DNA from: Mucilaginibacter sp. OK098
GTDB taxonomy: Bacteria; Bacteroidota; Bacteroidia; Sphingobacteriales; Sphingobacteriaceae
Direction: 5' to 3'
Assembly (NCBI RefSeq): GCF_900142915.1
Contig: NZ_FRCM01000003.1
Span: 310,504 to 374,503, forward strand
DNA length: 64,000 nt
The number at the start of each line of letters is the position of its first letter. The first letter of the stretch is position 1. The notes under the pieces are model-generated. The model did no database searches, was not told where the DNA came from, and saw only the letters and a list, made by a program, of their open reading frames with translations. Below are positions 31,522 to 40,508 of the stretch, in pieces. The translations under genes were made by a program, and so were the position numbers.

Positions 31522-31806
31522 TTATAAATGCAGGTATTTCTTAATATCGCTCACGTATTTTTCAAATGCCAATCTGCCTTTGTCTGTTAGGTTACAAATG
31601 GTATGCGGATAATTCCCCTTAAACGTTTTTAGCACTTCAACATATTCTGCCTCATTTAATTTTTTTATCTGGTGACTTAAATTGCCTTGTGTTGTTTTTG
31701 TTATCTCCATCAGGTAATTAAAATCAGCTTGTTTAATTTTAATTAAAGCCGAAACAATGGCTAAACGCACCGGGGTGTTTAAAACAGGGTCTAATTCATT
31801 ATACAT
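31522..31806 (-). CDS. Small winged-helix transcriptional regulator (PF13601-like)
   Basis: 94 aa, essentially one winged helix: LDPVLNTPVRLAIVSALIKIKQADFNYLMEITKTTQGNLSHQIKKLNEAEYVEVLKTFKGNYPHTICNLTDKGRLAFEKYV. The TQGNLSHQIKKL segment is the recognition helix and NYPHTICNLTDKGR the wing. This size and pattern match the PF13601 (winged helix DNA-binding) group common in Bacteroidota. It lies 10 bp after a membrane-protein gene. Two identical palindromes flank the operon and are the likely binding sites. Confidence 0.85.
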   Translation of the reverse strand: MYNELDPVLNTPVRLAIVSALIKIKQADFNYLMEITKTTQGNLSHQIKKLNEAEYVEVLKTFKGNYPHTICNLTDKGRLAFEKYVSDIKKYLHL

Positions 31807-31816
31807 GTGCTACCGG

Positions 31817-32389
31817 TTATGCTTTTGAATATTTCAATAAATACCCGGGAACCAGGTACCCCATTGCAACAGCAATACCATGCAAAAGTGGTTTATATAC
31901 ATCCGGAATAAAAACACTGGTAACTGAAAATAACAGCAACAAAACTCCGCCAAACGCCAAAGGCCTGAAACGAAGCACCAATCCGGATACCAATGTACCA
32001 ATTCCTCCTATCAACAATGTATAAGTAAAAGGCGGATTTGCTTTTACCACGTTGATAAATACAACCAGGATAAAGCTGATGCCCAATACCAGCCATAATT
32101 TTTTAAGGTAATAGCCAATGTATGTTTCAGACTCATACCGCTTTCCTGCATAATGTAAAAAAGAGATAATAATACCTGTAAACGCCAATATGGGAAACGG
32201 CAAAAAGAACAGTTTAAATGATGTGTAAGTATGCAGGATAAAAAAGGAGAAACTGGCTACTGCGATCAGCCATCCCCAGAGTAAAAATAAAAAGCTATGT
32301 TCTTTTATATTCTCTTTTGTTCTGGCGATCACATCCGTGATCATTTGTAAACTCTGAGCTGGGTCTAATTTATTTTCTATGGCTTCCAT
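31817..32389 (-). CDS. Membrane protein, unknown function, operon partner of the wHTH regulator
   Basis: 190 aa with a soluble N-terminal about 30 residues (DPAQSLQMITDVIARTKENIKEHSF) and four to five helices (FLLWGWLIAVASFSFFIL, LFFLPFPILAFTGIIISFLHY, LWLVLGISFILVVFINVV, TYTLLIGGIGTLVSGLVL, AFGGVLLLLFSVTSVFIP). In Bacteroidota this type of protein commonly precedes a small winged-helix regulator, as here. Function unknown. First gene of the operon; its promoter carries the operator at 32421. Confidence 0.7.
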   Translation of the reverse strand: MEAIENKLDPAQSLQMITDVIARTKENIKEHSFLFLLWGWLIAVASFSFFILHTYTSFKLFFLPFPILAFTGIIISFLHYAGKRYESETYIGYYLKKLWLVLGISFILVVFINVVKANPPFTYTLLIGGIGTLVSGLVLRFRPLAFGGVLLLLFSVTSVFIPDVYKPLLHGIAVAMGYLVPGYLLKYSKA

Positions 32390-32406
32390 TGATCAATGAT
32401 TTAAAA

Positions 32407-32439
32407 CAAATATAAATATAGTTTGCAATGCAAACCAAA
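32407..32439 (-). promoter_or_regulatory. Promoter of the wHTH operon with operator copy 2
   Basis: On the minus strand the -33 element TTTG (32439-32436) is immediately followed by the palindrome GTTTGCATTGCAAAC (32435-32421), then six bases and the -7 box TATATTTG (32414-32407). The operator therefore fills the promoter spacer, the classical place for repression. Start codon at 32389 gives a short leader. Confidence 0.8.
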
Positions 32440-32557
32440 TTTATATCTCACGGTTTTGTAAATATATTTATAGAAAGCTTCCCGCAACTTTAAACCATGT
32501 TCAATGTAATTACCCGCTTAATTGAAATGTCGCGTATCTTTATCCCATTCAAAACAA

Positions 32558-33604
32558 ATGACCCGGCAGATTACAATAGATGATTTTTTACAATTAAGCA
32601 TACCCATTGCTTTAATTGATGTGCGTACACCTGCCGAGTTTGAGCAGGGCCATATTCCGGGTGCTTTTAATATTCCCTTGTTCACCAATGAAGAAAGGGT
32701 TAAAGTTGGCACAACCTATAAACAGGTGGGTCGTGAAGAAGCCATTTTATTAGGATTTGATTTGACTGGTTCCAAATGGTCGGGTTTTATTAAAAGCGCA
32801 CTGGAAATTGCGCCGGATAAAAAGATAGCTGTTCATTGCTGGCGTGGCGGGATGCGCAGCGGCGCAATGGCCTGGGCGCTTGACCTGTATGGTTTCGAGG
32901 TATTTATCATCCAGGGTGGTTATAAAAATTATCGCAGGTGGGTGCATAGCCGGTTTGAGTTAAATTACCAGCTTTGGATCCTGGGCGGGATGACCGGCTC
33001 GGGTAAAACCAGGATCCTGCAGCAGTTTAAAACCATAGGCGAACAGGTAATTGACCTGGAGGACCTGGCGCAACACCAGGGTTCATCCTATGGCACCATG
33101 AACAAAATGGTACAGCCTACCCAGGAACAGTTTGAAAACAATTTGGCGGAGGAGCTAAAGAGAATGGACAGAGGGCGCAAAATTTGGGTGGAGGATGAAA
33201 GCCTTACCATTGGTAAACGCTCTATCCCAAACCCATTCTGGCACCAGATGCGTGAAGCGGTATTGATTGATATGAAAGTTGATGCAGAACAGCGCATAAC
33301 TATGTTGGTACAGGAGTACGGCAGCCTGGATAAAGATTTCCTGGCGGAATGCACCGAAAGGATCCGCAAACGCCTCGGGCCTGAACAAACAAAGCATGCC
33401 CTTGAAGCCATCCGGGAAAACCGTATGGATGATTTTATCAGGCTGGTATTGGTATATTATGATAAAACCTATCGCACCGGCTTATCCAAGCGAAACAGTG
33501 AACAAGTATTTCCGGTTGATATTAACGGGGATGACATTGTTAATAATGCCCATACAATTTTAACATTTACACAAACTATTGCTGAAAAAGCAGTGCTATC
33601 TTAA
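32558..33604 (+). CDS. selU: tRNA 2-selenouridine synthase
   Basis: 348 aa from ATG 32558 (TRQITIDDFLQL). Residues about 5-125 are a rhodanese domain (LIDVRTPAEFEQGHIPGAFNIPLF; active-site Cys in AVHCWRGGMRSGAMAWAL), followed by a P-loop domain with GGMTGSGKT near residue 143. This two-domain order is diagnostic of SelU (MnmH), which converts 2-thiouridine at the wobble position of certain tRNAs to 2-selenouridine through geranylation, using selenophosphate. Its stop codon overlaps the start of selD by one base (TAATG), so supply and use of selenophosphate are co-expressed. Confidence 0.95.
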   Translation: MTRQITIDDFLQLSIPIALIDVRTPAEFEQGHIPGAFNIPLFTNEERVKVGTTYKQVGREEAILLGFDLTGSKWSGFIKSALEIAPDKKIAVHCWRGGMRSGAMAWALDLYGFEVFIIQGGYKNYRRWVHSRFELNYQLWILGGMTGSGKTRILQQFKTIGEQVIDLEDLAQHQGSSYGTMNKMVQPTQEQFENNLAEELKRMDRGRKIWVEDESLTIGKRSIPNPFWHQMREAVLIDMKVDAEQRITMLVQEYGSLDKDFLAECTERIRKRLGPEQTKHALEAIRENRMDDFIRLVLVYYDKTYRTGLSKRNSEQVFPVDINGDDIVNNAHTILTFTQTIAEKAVLS

Positions 33605-34644
33605 TGGAACCAACAGCAATTAAACTTACGCAATACTCTCATGGCGCCGGCTGCGGCTGCAAGATCAGCCCGGCTATCCTTGATAAAATTCTTCATAGTC
33701 CAATAACCGCACCACCAGATGCAAGGCTGTTGGTGGGTAATGATAAACGGGATGATGCCGCAGTTCTTGACCTGGGCAACGGCACGGCACTGATCTCGAC
33801 CACTGATTTTTTTATGCCGATTGTGGACGATGCCTATGATTTCGGGCGCATTGCATCTGCAAATGCCATTAGTGATGTTTATGCCATGGGCGGCAAACCG
33901 GTACTGGCTATTGCCATATTAGGCTGGCCGATAGATAAGCTCCCACCTGAAACCGCTCAAAAAGTATTAGAAGGTGCAAGGGCCATTTGCGCCGAAGCAG
34001 GGATTACTTTAGCAGGAGGCCATAGTATTGATTGCCCTGAGCCTGTTTTTGGTTTAGCCGTAAATGGACTGGTTGACATTCCTCACCTTAAACAAAACTC
34101 AACCGCAACAACAGGATGCCGCCTTTACCTTACAAAAGCGCTGGGCGTAGGCATTTTATCAACAGCGCAAAAAAGAGGCATATTATTGCCTGAAGACGCA
34201 GCAATAGCTTTGCAAAGCATGACCACCTTAAATAAACCGGGTGAGCTATTTAGTAAAATAGACGGCGTTAAGGCAATGACCGATGTAACCGGCTTTGGTT
34301 TGCTGGGTCATCTTTCAGAAATGTGCGAAGGGAGTGGTTTATCTGCTGTTATTGAGTTTAAGAAAGTTCCGGTGATAGCTTCCTTACCGGCTTATCTTGC
34401 CCAAAAATGTTTTCCGGGCGGCACGCAGCGAAACTGGGATAGCTACGGGCATAAAGTTGGCTCATTAACCGATGAGCAACGATACATACTTGCCGACCCG
34501 CAAACCAGCGGAGGCTTGCTGGTAGCTGTAGCAGAAGAAAGTTGTGCGGAATTTGAGCAATTGCTAAAAGAACTACAACTTGGGTTTAACTCATTTGGTT
34601 GGCTAAAGCCACAGGATGACGGATCATTGATAACGGTTATTTAA
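33604..34644 (+). CDS. selD: Selenide, water dikinase (selenophosphate synthetase)
   Basis: 346 aa. HGAGCGCK places the catalytic Cys at residue 17 and Lys at residue 20, as in E. coli SelD; the position is Cys, not selenocysteine. GNDKRDDAAVLDLGNGTALISTTDFFMP, ASANAISDVYAMGGKP and AGGHSIDCPEPVFGLAVNGLV are the ATP/Mg sites. It makes selenophosphate from selenide and ATP. The genetic neighbour selU indicates use for tRNA modification; no selA/selB or tRNA-Sec is present in this window. Confidence 0.96.
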   Translation: MEPTAIKLTQYSHGAGCGCKISPAILDKILHSPITAPPDARLLVGNDKRDDAAVLDLGNGTALISTTDFFMPIVDDAYDFGRIASANAISDVYAMGGKPVLAIAILGWPIDKLPPETAQKVLEGARAICAEAGITLAGGHSIDCPEPVFGLAVNGLVDIPHLKQNSTATTGCRLYLTKALGVGILSTAQKRGILLPEDAAIALQSMTTLNKPGELFSKIDGVKAMTDVTGFGLLGHLSEMCEGSGLSAVIEFKKVPVIASLPAYLAQKCFPGGTQRNWDSYGHKVGSLTDEQRYILADPQTSGGLLVAVAEESCAEFEQLLKELQLGFNSFGWLKPQDDGSLITVI

Positions 34645-34649
34645 TATAG

Positions 34650-35273
34650 CTAACTGTCTGCCTGTTGCTTTTTGAAGCTGCAGAACAGAAAGCTTTGAGT
34701 AGTATGGAATGGCGTTAAATGATCTTCATTGATACACCTGATCTTTTCAAAATGCTTGTTCAACTGATTTTTTAACTGCATTTCAGAATATTGTTTAACA
34801 GGTAAGCCACTGCATTTTTCGGGACCGTTTTCTGAAAAGGTGCTGATTATCATGTAATTATTAATGGCGCCGTGAGCGATAGCTAAATACTGATCGATCT
34901 GCTTTTCCTGCGTTAAGAAATGAAAGGTGGCGCGGTCATGCCAAAGATCGTAATGATCTTCCGGTTGAAAATCGATAATGTCTGAAATGATCCAGTTTAC
35001 GGCTTTGCTTTTTTTGCCGAGGCGTTTTTTCGCCTTTATTAATGCTGCCGCAGATATGTCAAGTACGGTAATATTTGTGAAGCCTTCCTGCAACAGGTAA
35101 TCAACCAATTTACTGTCCCCACCACCTATATCAATTATCTTAGCGTTTTTAGGCAGATTAAACGCATGTATAAAATCAAGAGATGTTTGCGGGATGGGCT
35201 GGGTCCAACTCACTTGTTGAGCGCTTTGGGTTTTATATACTTTTTCCCAATGCGCCTTTTTATTTTCTTTCAT
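34650..35273 (-). CDS. Class I SAM-dependent methyltransferase
   Basis: 207 aa. HWEKVYKTQSAQQVSW at the N-terminus and AKIIDIGGGDSKLVDYLL as SAM-binding motif I, ITVLDISAAALIKAKKRLG as motif II. The family is the small-molecule methyltransferase group often annotated simply as class I SAM-dependent; FHFLTQEKQIDQYL is typical. Substrate unknown (thiols or metalloids such as selenium species are possible given the neighbouring selUD, but that is speculation). It ends 6 bp from selD, convergent. Confidence 0.88.
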   Translation of the reverse strand: MKENKKAHWEKVYKTQSAQQVSWTQPIPQTSLDFIHAFNLPKNAKIIDIGGGDSKLVDYLLQEGFTNITVLDISAAALIKAKKRLGKKSKAVNWIISDIIDFQPEDHYDLWHDRATFHFLTQEKQIDQYLAIAHGAINNYMIISTFSENGPEKCSGLPVKQYSEMQLKNQLNKHFEKIRCINEDHLTPFHTTQSFLFCSFKKQQADS

Positions 35274-35316
35274 GGATAATCGTCATCTTTGAAGAATTAA
35301 AGGTCCTGATATTTAT

Positions 35317-35793
35317 TTGAATATGAAAAAAAATGCTTTTATAATACTGGTATGTTTATTGGGTTTAACGATTTCCAATATAAAGGCGCAAACATCACCC
35401 GCCACTATGTCAATGCCGGGAATTAGTAATCCCTGGACCAATAGTCAATTGTTAGAGCCCGCCGAACTGGCTGCGGATATTAAAGCAGGAGAAACAAAAA
35501 CACCAATTATCTTTAATATCGGCGCGGTAGAAGATATTAAGGGCGCCATACATATCGGTGCAGTTAGCAGTGCAGAAAACCTTGAAAAATTAAAGGAGGC
35601 AGTAGCAGCACTATCAAAAAATACAGCGATTGTTATTTATTGCGGATGCTGCCCATTTGCCAAATGCCCTAATATCCGCCCGGCTTTTATTGAGCTGCAA
35701 AAGTTAGGCTTTACCAATGTAAAGTTGCTTAATTTATCAACCAATTTAAAAACAAACTGGATTGCAAAAGGCTATCCTTTGACCAAGCCATAA
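35317..35793 (+). CDS. Secreted rhodanese-like protein
   Basis: 158 aa. A signal peptide (KKNAFIILVCLLGLTISNIKA) precedes a rhodanese fold; the active-site loop is VIYCGCCPFAKCPNIRPAF, with four cysteines where typical rhodaneses have a CxxGxR-type loop. The extra cysteines suggest a redox or metal-binding role rather than simple sulfurtransfer. It diverges from the methyltransferase gene across 43 bp. Substrate and partners unknown. Confidence 0.85.
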   Translation: MNMKKNAFIILVCLLGLTISNIKAQTSPATMSMPGISNPWTNSQLLEPAELAADIKAGETKTPIIFNIGAVEDIKGAIHIGAVSSAENLEKLKEAVAALSKNTAIVIYCGCCPFAKCPNIRPAFIELQKLGFTNVKLLNLSTNLKTNWIAKGYPLTKP

Positions 35794-35830
35794 CAAGTTA
35801 TATTGAGCATAACAGCCCTTTCTTTGTTTC

Positions 35831-36523
35831 TCAGCAAATAAACTTATACCCAATACTCCGGATGTTCATAATCTGGATCCCGGGTTCATCTTTTAGCAGT
35901 TTGCGCAAATGGGTCATAAAAACATCCATGCTGCGGGTGTTGTAATAACTGTCATCACCCCAAATTTTCAGCAACACATTTTGCCGTTCCAGTACAGTAT
36001 TTTTATGTAGTATCATCATTTCCAGCAGGGCCATTTCTTTAAAGGACAGGGCAAATTCCCCCGTTGATGTTTTTAGTTTTTGATGCACGGTATCGAGTGT
36101 GCAACTGCCAAAATGATAAATGGTTGCTGTTTCATTGGCAATTGCTTCTTTTGGAGTGCCGGATCTTTTAAGCAGGGCTTCTATCCGTACCAGCAGTTCA
36201 TCCATGCTGAACGGCTTTTTCAGGTAGTCGTTACCCCCGCTTTTAAAGCCTTTAACAATATCTTCGGTGAGTGCTTTTGCGCTTAAAAAAATAATAGGTA
36301 AATGCGGATCAGCTGCCCGCAGCTCATTGGCAATTTCGTAACCATCCTTTGATGGCAGCATAATATCAAGGATACAAAGATCCGGCTGCATGGCGCGGTA
36401 TTCTTCCATTGCCCTGCCTCCGTCTGCAACCAGCTTAACGGTATAACCACTGCTTTTTAAGCCATCGCTAACAATGCGGGCCAAAAAAGGCTCATCCTCT
36501 ACATATAATACTTTATAGCTCAT
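35831..36523 (-). CDS. OmpR-family response regulator
   Basis: 230 aa. Receiver domain (residues 1-120) with phospho-acceptor Asp in LCILDIMLPSKDGYEIA, switch Thr/Ser in IIFLSAKALTED, Lys in GNDYLKKPF. C-terminal winged helix (FALSFKEMALLEMMILHKNTVLERQNVLLKIWGDDSYYNTRSMDVFMTHLRKLL). It overlaps the histidine-kinase gene upstream by 4 bp (ATGA), forming a standard two-component operon. Confidence 0.95.
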   Translation of the reverse strand: MSYKVLYVEDEPFLARIVSDGLKSSGYTVKLVADGGRAMEEYRAMQPDLCILDIMLPSKDGYEIANELRAADPHLPIIFLSAKALTEDIVKGFKSGGNDYLKKPFSMDELLVRIEALLKRSGTPKEAIANETATIYHFGSCTLDTVHQKLKTSTGEFALSFKEMALLEMMILHKNTVLERQNVLLKIWGDDSYYNTRSMDVFMTHLRKLLKDEPGIQIMNIRSIGYKFIC

Positions 36524-37974
36524 ACAGCAGCCGGTAATATAATTATAAAATTGCTTCCTCTCCCCTGTTCGCTTTTAATGGAAATGCTGCCCCCGTGTTT
36601 GCTGATGATCTGTTTTACATAATGCAGGCCCAGGCCCGATCCTTTTACATTGTGCCTGTCATTAACTCCCGGGATCCGGAAAAAACGGTCAAACACTTTT
36701 TCCTGGTAAACACCTGCTATCCCCGGGCCATTATCTTTAAAGCTTAACGTGATGTTGTTAGCCGAACACTGGCAGCTGATCTGCATTTCCATTTGCGGAC
36801 CGGCATATTTTATGGCATTATCAATCAAATTATAAAACACATTGGTAAGGTGTAAAGGGTCGCCGTTTACAAAACAGGGCTCATTAGCTAACGATAGATG
36901 AATGGTTGATTTGCTGTTGTCCAGTTGTACCTGCATGGAGGCTACCACTTGTTTTAACCCGGCCTGCACATCGTACAGTTCTTCGTGCATAATGTTGCTG
37001 GTTTCCTCCTCCTGGCTTAGGTTCAGTACCTTTTCTATCATCAGGTTCAGCCGTTGTAGTTCATGCCTGCTGATATCAAGATAGTTTTGCAATTTTTCCG
37101 GATCATTAACCAACTGATACTTGGTGATGGATTCCAGCGCTACAGATATGGTGGCAACCGGTGTTTTAAATTCGTGCGTCATGTTACTGGTAAAGGTGCT
37201 TTTGGCATCGGCATATAACCGCTGGTTGCGGATCAGCTTTAACAAAAAGTAAAATACCAGGCAGGTAAGCAGGGTCATCAGCAATGATGAGAAAAGGTAA
37301 TAACGCATTTGGTATATAACAACGCCGTTTAATTCATTTACAATCAACCGGTATTTGTGCATGCTTTTTAAGTTATAAGAATACTTGCCAGAATGATAGG
37401 CTGCGGTATTATACGCAGATTGAGGAATGGTCATGGATGTAAGTGTGTCTTTTCCGTAACCATATAAAGCATATTGTTTACTTTGATTGATGCCCAATCG
37501 TGCGAGCTGCCTGCTTACGGTAGAATCCATTGTTTTAATGTCACGATTGTCAATTCTTACTACCTCACCAGGCGATTCATCGTTCCACCTGAGGTCAGTT
37601 GCTGATGCTTCTTTTTTTGTTGAATGATTGTTGAACACGATCTCTATTTGAACAACTGAGCTGTCTGATCCAAGGCCATAGTGGAATTTGCTATGTACAC
37701 CATTTATTTTCAGATCATCAAAAGCCTGCCGCATTTGCAGCCATTGGGGCGATAAAAAGAACTCTTTAAAACGATCGCCACGCTTACCGGATCCAGCGAT
37801 TGATGCGTAAATGGTGTGGATTGCGGAAGTACTGACAACCCGCTCCAGATCTTTTTTTAACTGATCCTTTTGTGAAACAAACAGTTGCCTCAACCATACC
37901 GCCTGCAAAGCAATACTCACCACCAGCGAAAGGACGATAAGCGGGTAAGCATAACGGGAGCTGAACCATTTCAT
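36520..37974 (-). CDS. Membrane sensor histidine kinase
   Basis: 484 aa. Two transmembrane helices (about residues 11-30 and 225-247) bracket a periplasmic domain of about 190 residues. The cytoplasmic part has the H-box NMTHEFKTPVATISVALES, N-box NVFYNLIDNAIKYA, G1 box FKDNGPGIAG and G2 box GSGLGLHYVKQII. It phosphorylates the OmpR-type regulator whose gene overlaps its stop. The divergent outer membrane beta-barrel gene 118 bp away is a possible target (inference). Confidence 0.95.
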   Translation of the reverse strand: MKWFSSRYAYPLIVLSLVVSIALQAVWLRQLFVSQKDQLKKDLERVVSTSAIHTIYASIAGSGKRGDRFKEFFLSPQWLQMRQAFDDLKINGVHSKFHYGLGSDSSVVQIEIVFNNHSTKKEASATDLRWNDESPGEVVRIDNRDIKTMDSTVSRQLARLGINQSKQYALYGYGKDTLTSMTIPQSAYNTAAYHSGKYSYNLKSMHKYRLIVNELNGVVIYQMRYYLFSSLLMTLLTCLVFYFLLKLIRNQRLYADAKSTFTSNMTHEFKTPVATISVALESITKYQLVNDPEKLQNYLDISRHELQRLNLMIEKVLNLSQEEETSNIMHEELYDVQAGLKQVVASMQVQLDNSKSTIHLSLANEPCFVNGDPLHLTNVFYNLIDNAIKYAGPQMEMQISCQCSANNITLSFKDNGPGIAGVYQEKVFDRFFRIPGVNDRHNVKGSGLGLHYVKQIISKHGGSISIKSEQGRGSNFIIILPAAV

Positions 37975-38049
37975 AAAGCTAATTTGATAATAATAACAGG
38001 TAATCTGATAGCCCCTTGTACGATTTAACTCTATTTAACCGAGTTTAAC

Positions 38050-38079
38050 TTTGGTTTAGGAAGCATCATACTAAGTTTG
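38050..38079 (+). promoter_or_regulatory. Promoter of the outer membrane beta-barrel gene
   Basis: TTTG (38050-38053), an 18-bp spacer and TAAGTTTG (38072-38079) match the Bacteroidota consensus; the start codon follows at 38093. Confidence 0.75.
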
Positions 38080-38092
38080 GTGAAAATTATTC

Positions 38093-40492
38093 ATGAAAAA
38101 TATTTTTACTTTTCTGTTAGCATTTATACTATTTCCGGCGCTTCTATCGGCACAAAACAATAACCTGAAAGGAACGGTTCATGACAATAAAGGGAACCAA
38201 CTTGATGGCGTCAGTATTTCTTTAAGCAAGGATGCGAAAGCACCGGTTGTGCGAATTTCAGATAAGGGTGCATTTGTTTTTACTAATATAACCGCCGGGA
38301 CATACCAGCTAACAATAAGCCTGGTTGGTTATGAAACCATAGTGCGTAATATTAAATTGCCTAAAGACACATTAACACTTATTTTAACCCCAACTACCAA
38401 ACAACTAATCGAGGTAACCATTGCAGGCAGCAAACCTTTGATTGAAAGGAAAATTGACCGGGTTGTATTTAACGTTGAAAACAGCATTACTGCCAGTGGC
38501 GGCACCGCCTGGGATGCATTGAATAAAGCCCCGGGTGTACAAACTACTTTTGATGGCACTATAAAAGCCAATGGGAAGGGCGTTACTATTTATCTTGATG
38601 ATAAGCCCATAAGGCTCTCTGGCGAGGACTTGAGTGCGTATCTCAGAAATTTACCTTCGGATAATATTGCAAAGATCGAGATCATGGCAAACCCAACGGC
38701 CCGTTATGATGCGCAGGGTGGTGCGGTGATCAACATCATCTCAAAAAAATCAAAGGTACAGGGTTTAAATGTTATTGTTAGCGGTGCTTTTACACAATCG
38801 GCACATGGCAGTTATACTTCGGCGGCCAGCTTTAATTACCGTAAGGATAAGCTGAACATTTATGGCAATTACGGCTACAGCTATCGCGATAAGGAGCATA
38901 ACGAAACCGAGTACATTATTTTTGAAACCCCGCAAAGCTATTCTTACTGGGATAACAATAAGATTGGCGAACGCAAAGGCAGGGCAAGCAGCTATAAATT
39001 AGGCCTTGATTATAACCTTACAGATAAACAGGTGATCGGCTTTTTAATAAACGGCACCAATAGTACCAATAACCGCATTAATAATGTGCAAACTAATATT
39101 TATAACAACCACCAGAGCACTATTGATTCTCTTTTAAAAACCACTAATAATACCGGTGGCAATACAGACCAGCTCAGCTATAACCTCAATTATAAAGCCA
39201 GGCTGGATACTGTTGGCCAAACGTTTAACATCGACCTTGATTATACGCCATACCGTAACAACGGGAACCAGGCGGTTAACAGTTTATCGTATTTGCCAAA
39301 CGGCAGCATGGCTTCCACCCCCTATGGCATCAGCACATTTTCAAAACAAAAGATCGATATCTGGTCGGGCAAGGTGGATTATACTTATGCCTTCAACAAA
39401 AAATGGAATATGGAAACCGGCGTTAAATACAGTAACATCATCACCCACAACGGCTTTAACTTTTTTAATAATAGTACCGGGCTACCGCAGCTTGATCCAA
39501 GCAAAAGCGACCAGTTTGAATATACTGAAACCACCTCTGCTGCTTACGCAAGTGTTAATGGCACGCTTGGTAAATGGAGTTTAGAAGCAGGCTTACGCGG
39601 CGAATACACGCTCACCAAAGGCTACAGCGTAACACTTGATTCCCTTAACCGCAACAGCTATTTCCATTTGTTCCCTACTTTGTTTTTAACCTATGCTATC
39701 TCAAAAGATCATGAGCTAAACATCAGTTACAACTATCGCATCAACCGGCCCGATTACTGGCGACTTAACCCTTTTAAATATTATACCAGTCCGTACACTT
39801 ATTTGGAAGGAAACCCATCGCTACAGCCTGCATTTATCCAAAGTGCCGAAGTTGGCTATACCTACAAACAGCAATATAATTTCAGCTTATTCTATCGCCA
39901 AACAAACGGTTATTTCAGCAATATAACGGTGCAGGATAATACGGATAAGATATTTTATGATACCCAACGCAACCTGGATAAGAGTTTAGAAACGGGTTTT
40001 ACTTTGTCGGTTCCGGTGACCCCGGCCGATTGGTGGGAGATCAATAACTATATCCAGGGATCATACCGGCAAGAGAAGTCTGGTTACCTGCAGGGCAGTT
40101 ATGACTACTATACATTAGGGTTGTATGCAAATACCAATAATGCCTTTACCATTAACAAAGCCAGCGGATTAAAGGCCGAGATCAGCGCCTGGTATTCATC
40201 GCCAACCATCCAGGGTATTTATAAACTGGATCGCACTTTTGATGTGAGCGCCGGCGTTCGCAAAACTATATTAAACAAGCAGGGCACTATCAGGCTGGCT
40301 GTTAATGATATTTTTTACGGAAACCCCTATCGCATTAATGTAAACTACCTGAACCAGCGTAACGGCTTTCATGAATATAACGATACCCGTAACATAGCCT
40401 TAAGCTTTAGCTACAAAATAGGTCACAAAAAAATTGCTGACTCCCGCAAAAGAGATGGCGCCAGCGAAGATGAAAAACGACGTGCACAATAA
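38093..40492 (+). CDS. Outer membrane beta-barrel family protein (TonB-receptor-like)
   Basis: 799 aa. Signal peptide (KNIFTFLLAFILFPALLSAQ), a carboxypeptidase-regulatory-like beta-sandwich (about residues 22-105: LKGTVHDNKGNQLDGVSISL ... GTYQLTISLVGYE), a plug-like domain (about 115-215: AWDALNKAPGVQTTFDGTIKANGKGVTIYLDDKPI, IEIMANPTARYDAQGGAVINII), then an outer-membrane barrel (OMP_b-brl_3 type). Such proteins form part of TonB-linked uptake or surface complexes; the cargo is unknown. Its promoter faces the two-component operon. Confidence 0.9.
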   Translation: MKNIFTFLLAFILFPALLSAQNNNLKGTVHDNKGNQLDGVSISLSKDAKAPVVRISDKGAFVFTNITAGTYQLTISLVGYETIVRNIKLPKDTLTLILTPTTKQLIEVTIAGSKPLIERKIDRVVFNVENSITASGGTAWDALNKAPGVQTTFDGTIKANGKGVTIYLDDKPIRLSGEDLSAYLRNLPSDNIAKIEIMANPTARYDAQGGAVINIISKKSKVQGLNVIVSGAFTQSAHGSYTSAASFNYRKDKLNIYGNYGYSYRDKEHNETEYIIFETPQSYSYWDNNKIGERKGRASSYKLGLDYNLTDKQVIGFLINGTNSTNNRINNVQTNIYNNHQSTIDSLLKTTNNTGGNTDQLSYNLNYKARLDTVGQTFNIDLDYTPYRNNGNQAVNSLSYLPNGSMASTPYGISTFSKQKIDIWSGKVDYTYAFNKKWNMETGVKYSNIITHNGFNFFNNSTGLPQLDPSKSDQFEYTETTSAAYASVNGTLGKWSLEAGLRGEYTLTKGYSVTLDSLNRNSYFHLFPTLFLTYAISKDHELNISYNYRINRPDYWRLNPFKYYTSPYTYLEGNPSLQPAFIQSAEVGYTYKQQYNFSLFYRQTNGYFSNITVQDNTDKIFYDTQRNLDKSLETGFTLSVPVTPADWWEINNYIQGSYRQEKSGYLQGSYDYYTLGLYANTNNAFTINKASGLKAEISAWYSSPTIQGIYKLDRTFDVSAGVRKTILNKQGTIRLAVNDIFYGNPYRINVNYLNQRNGFHEYNDTRNIALSFSYKIGHKKIADSRKRDGASEDEKRRAQ

Positions 40493-40508
40493 CATAAATC
40501 AAATTAAT

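Noticed and set aside
33604..34644. Selenocysteine in SelD
   Set aside because: The catalytic position is a plain Cys codon (TGC), with no in-frame TGA.
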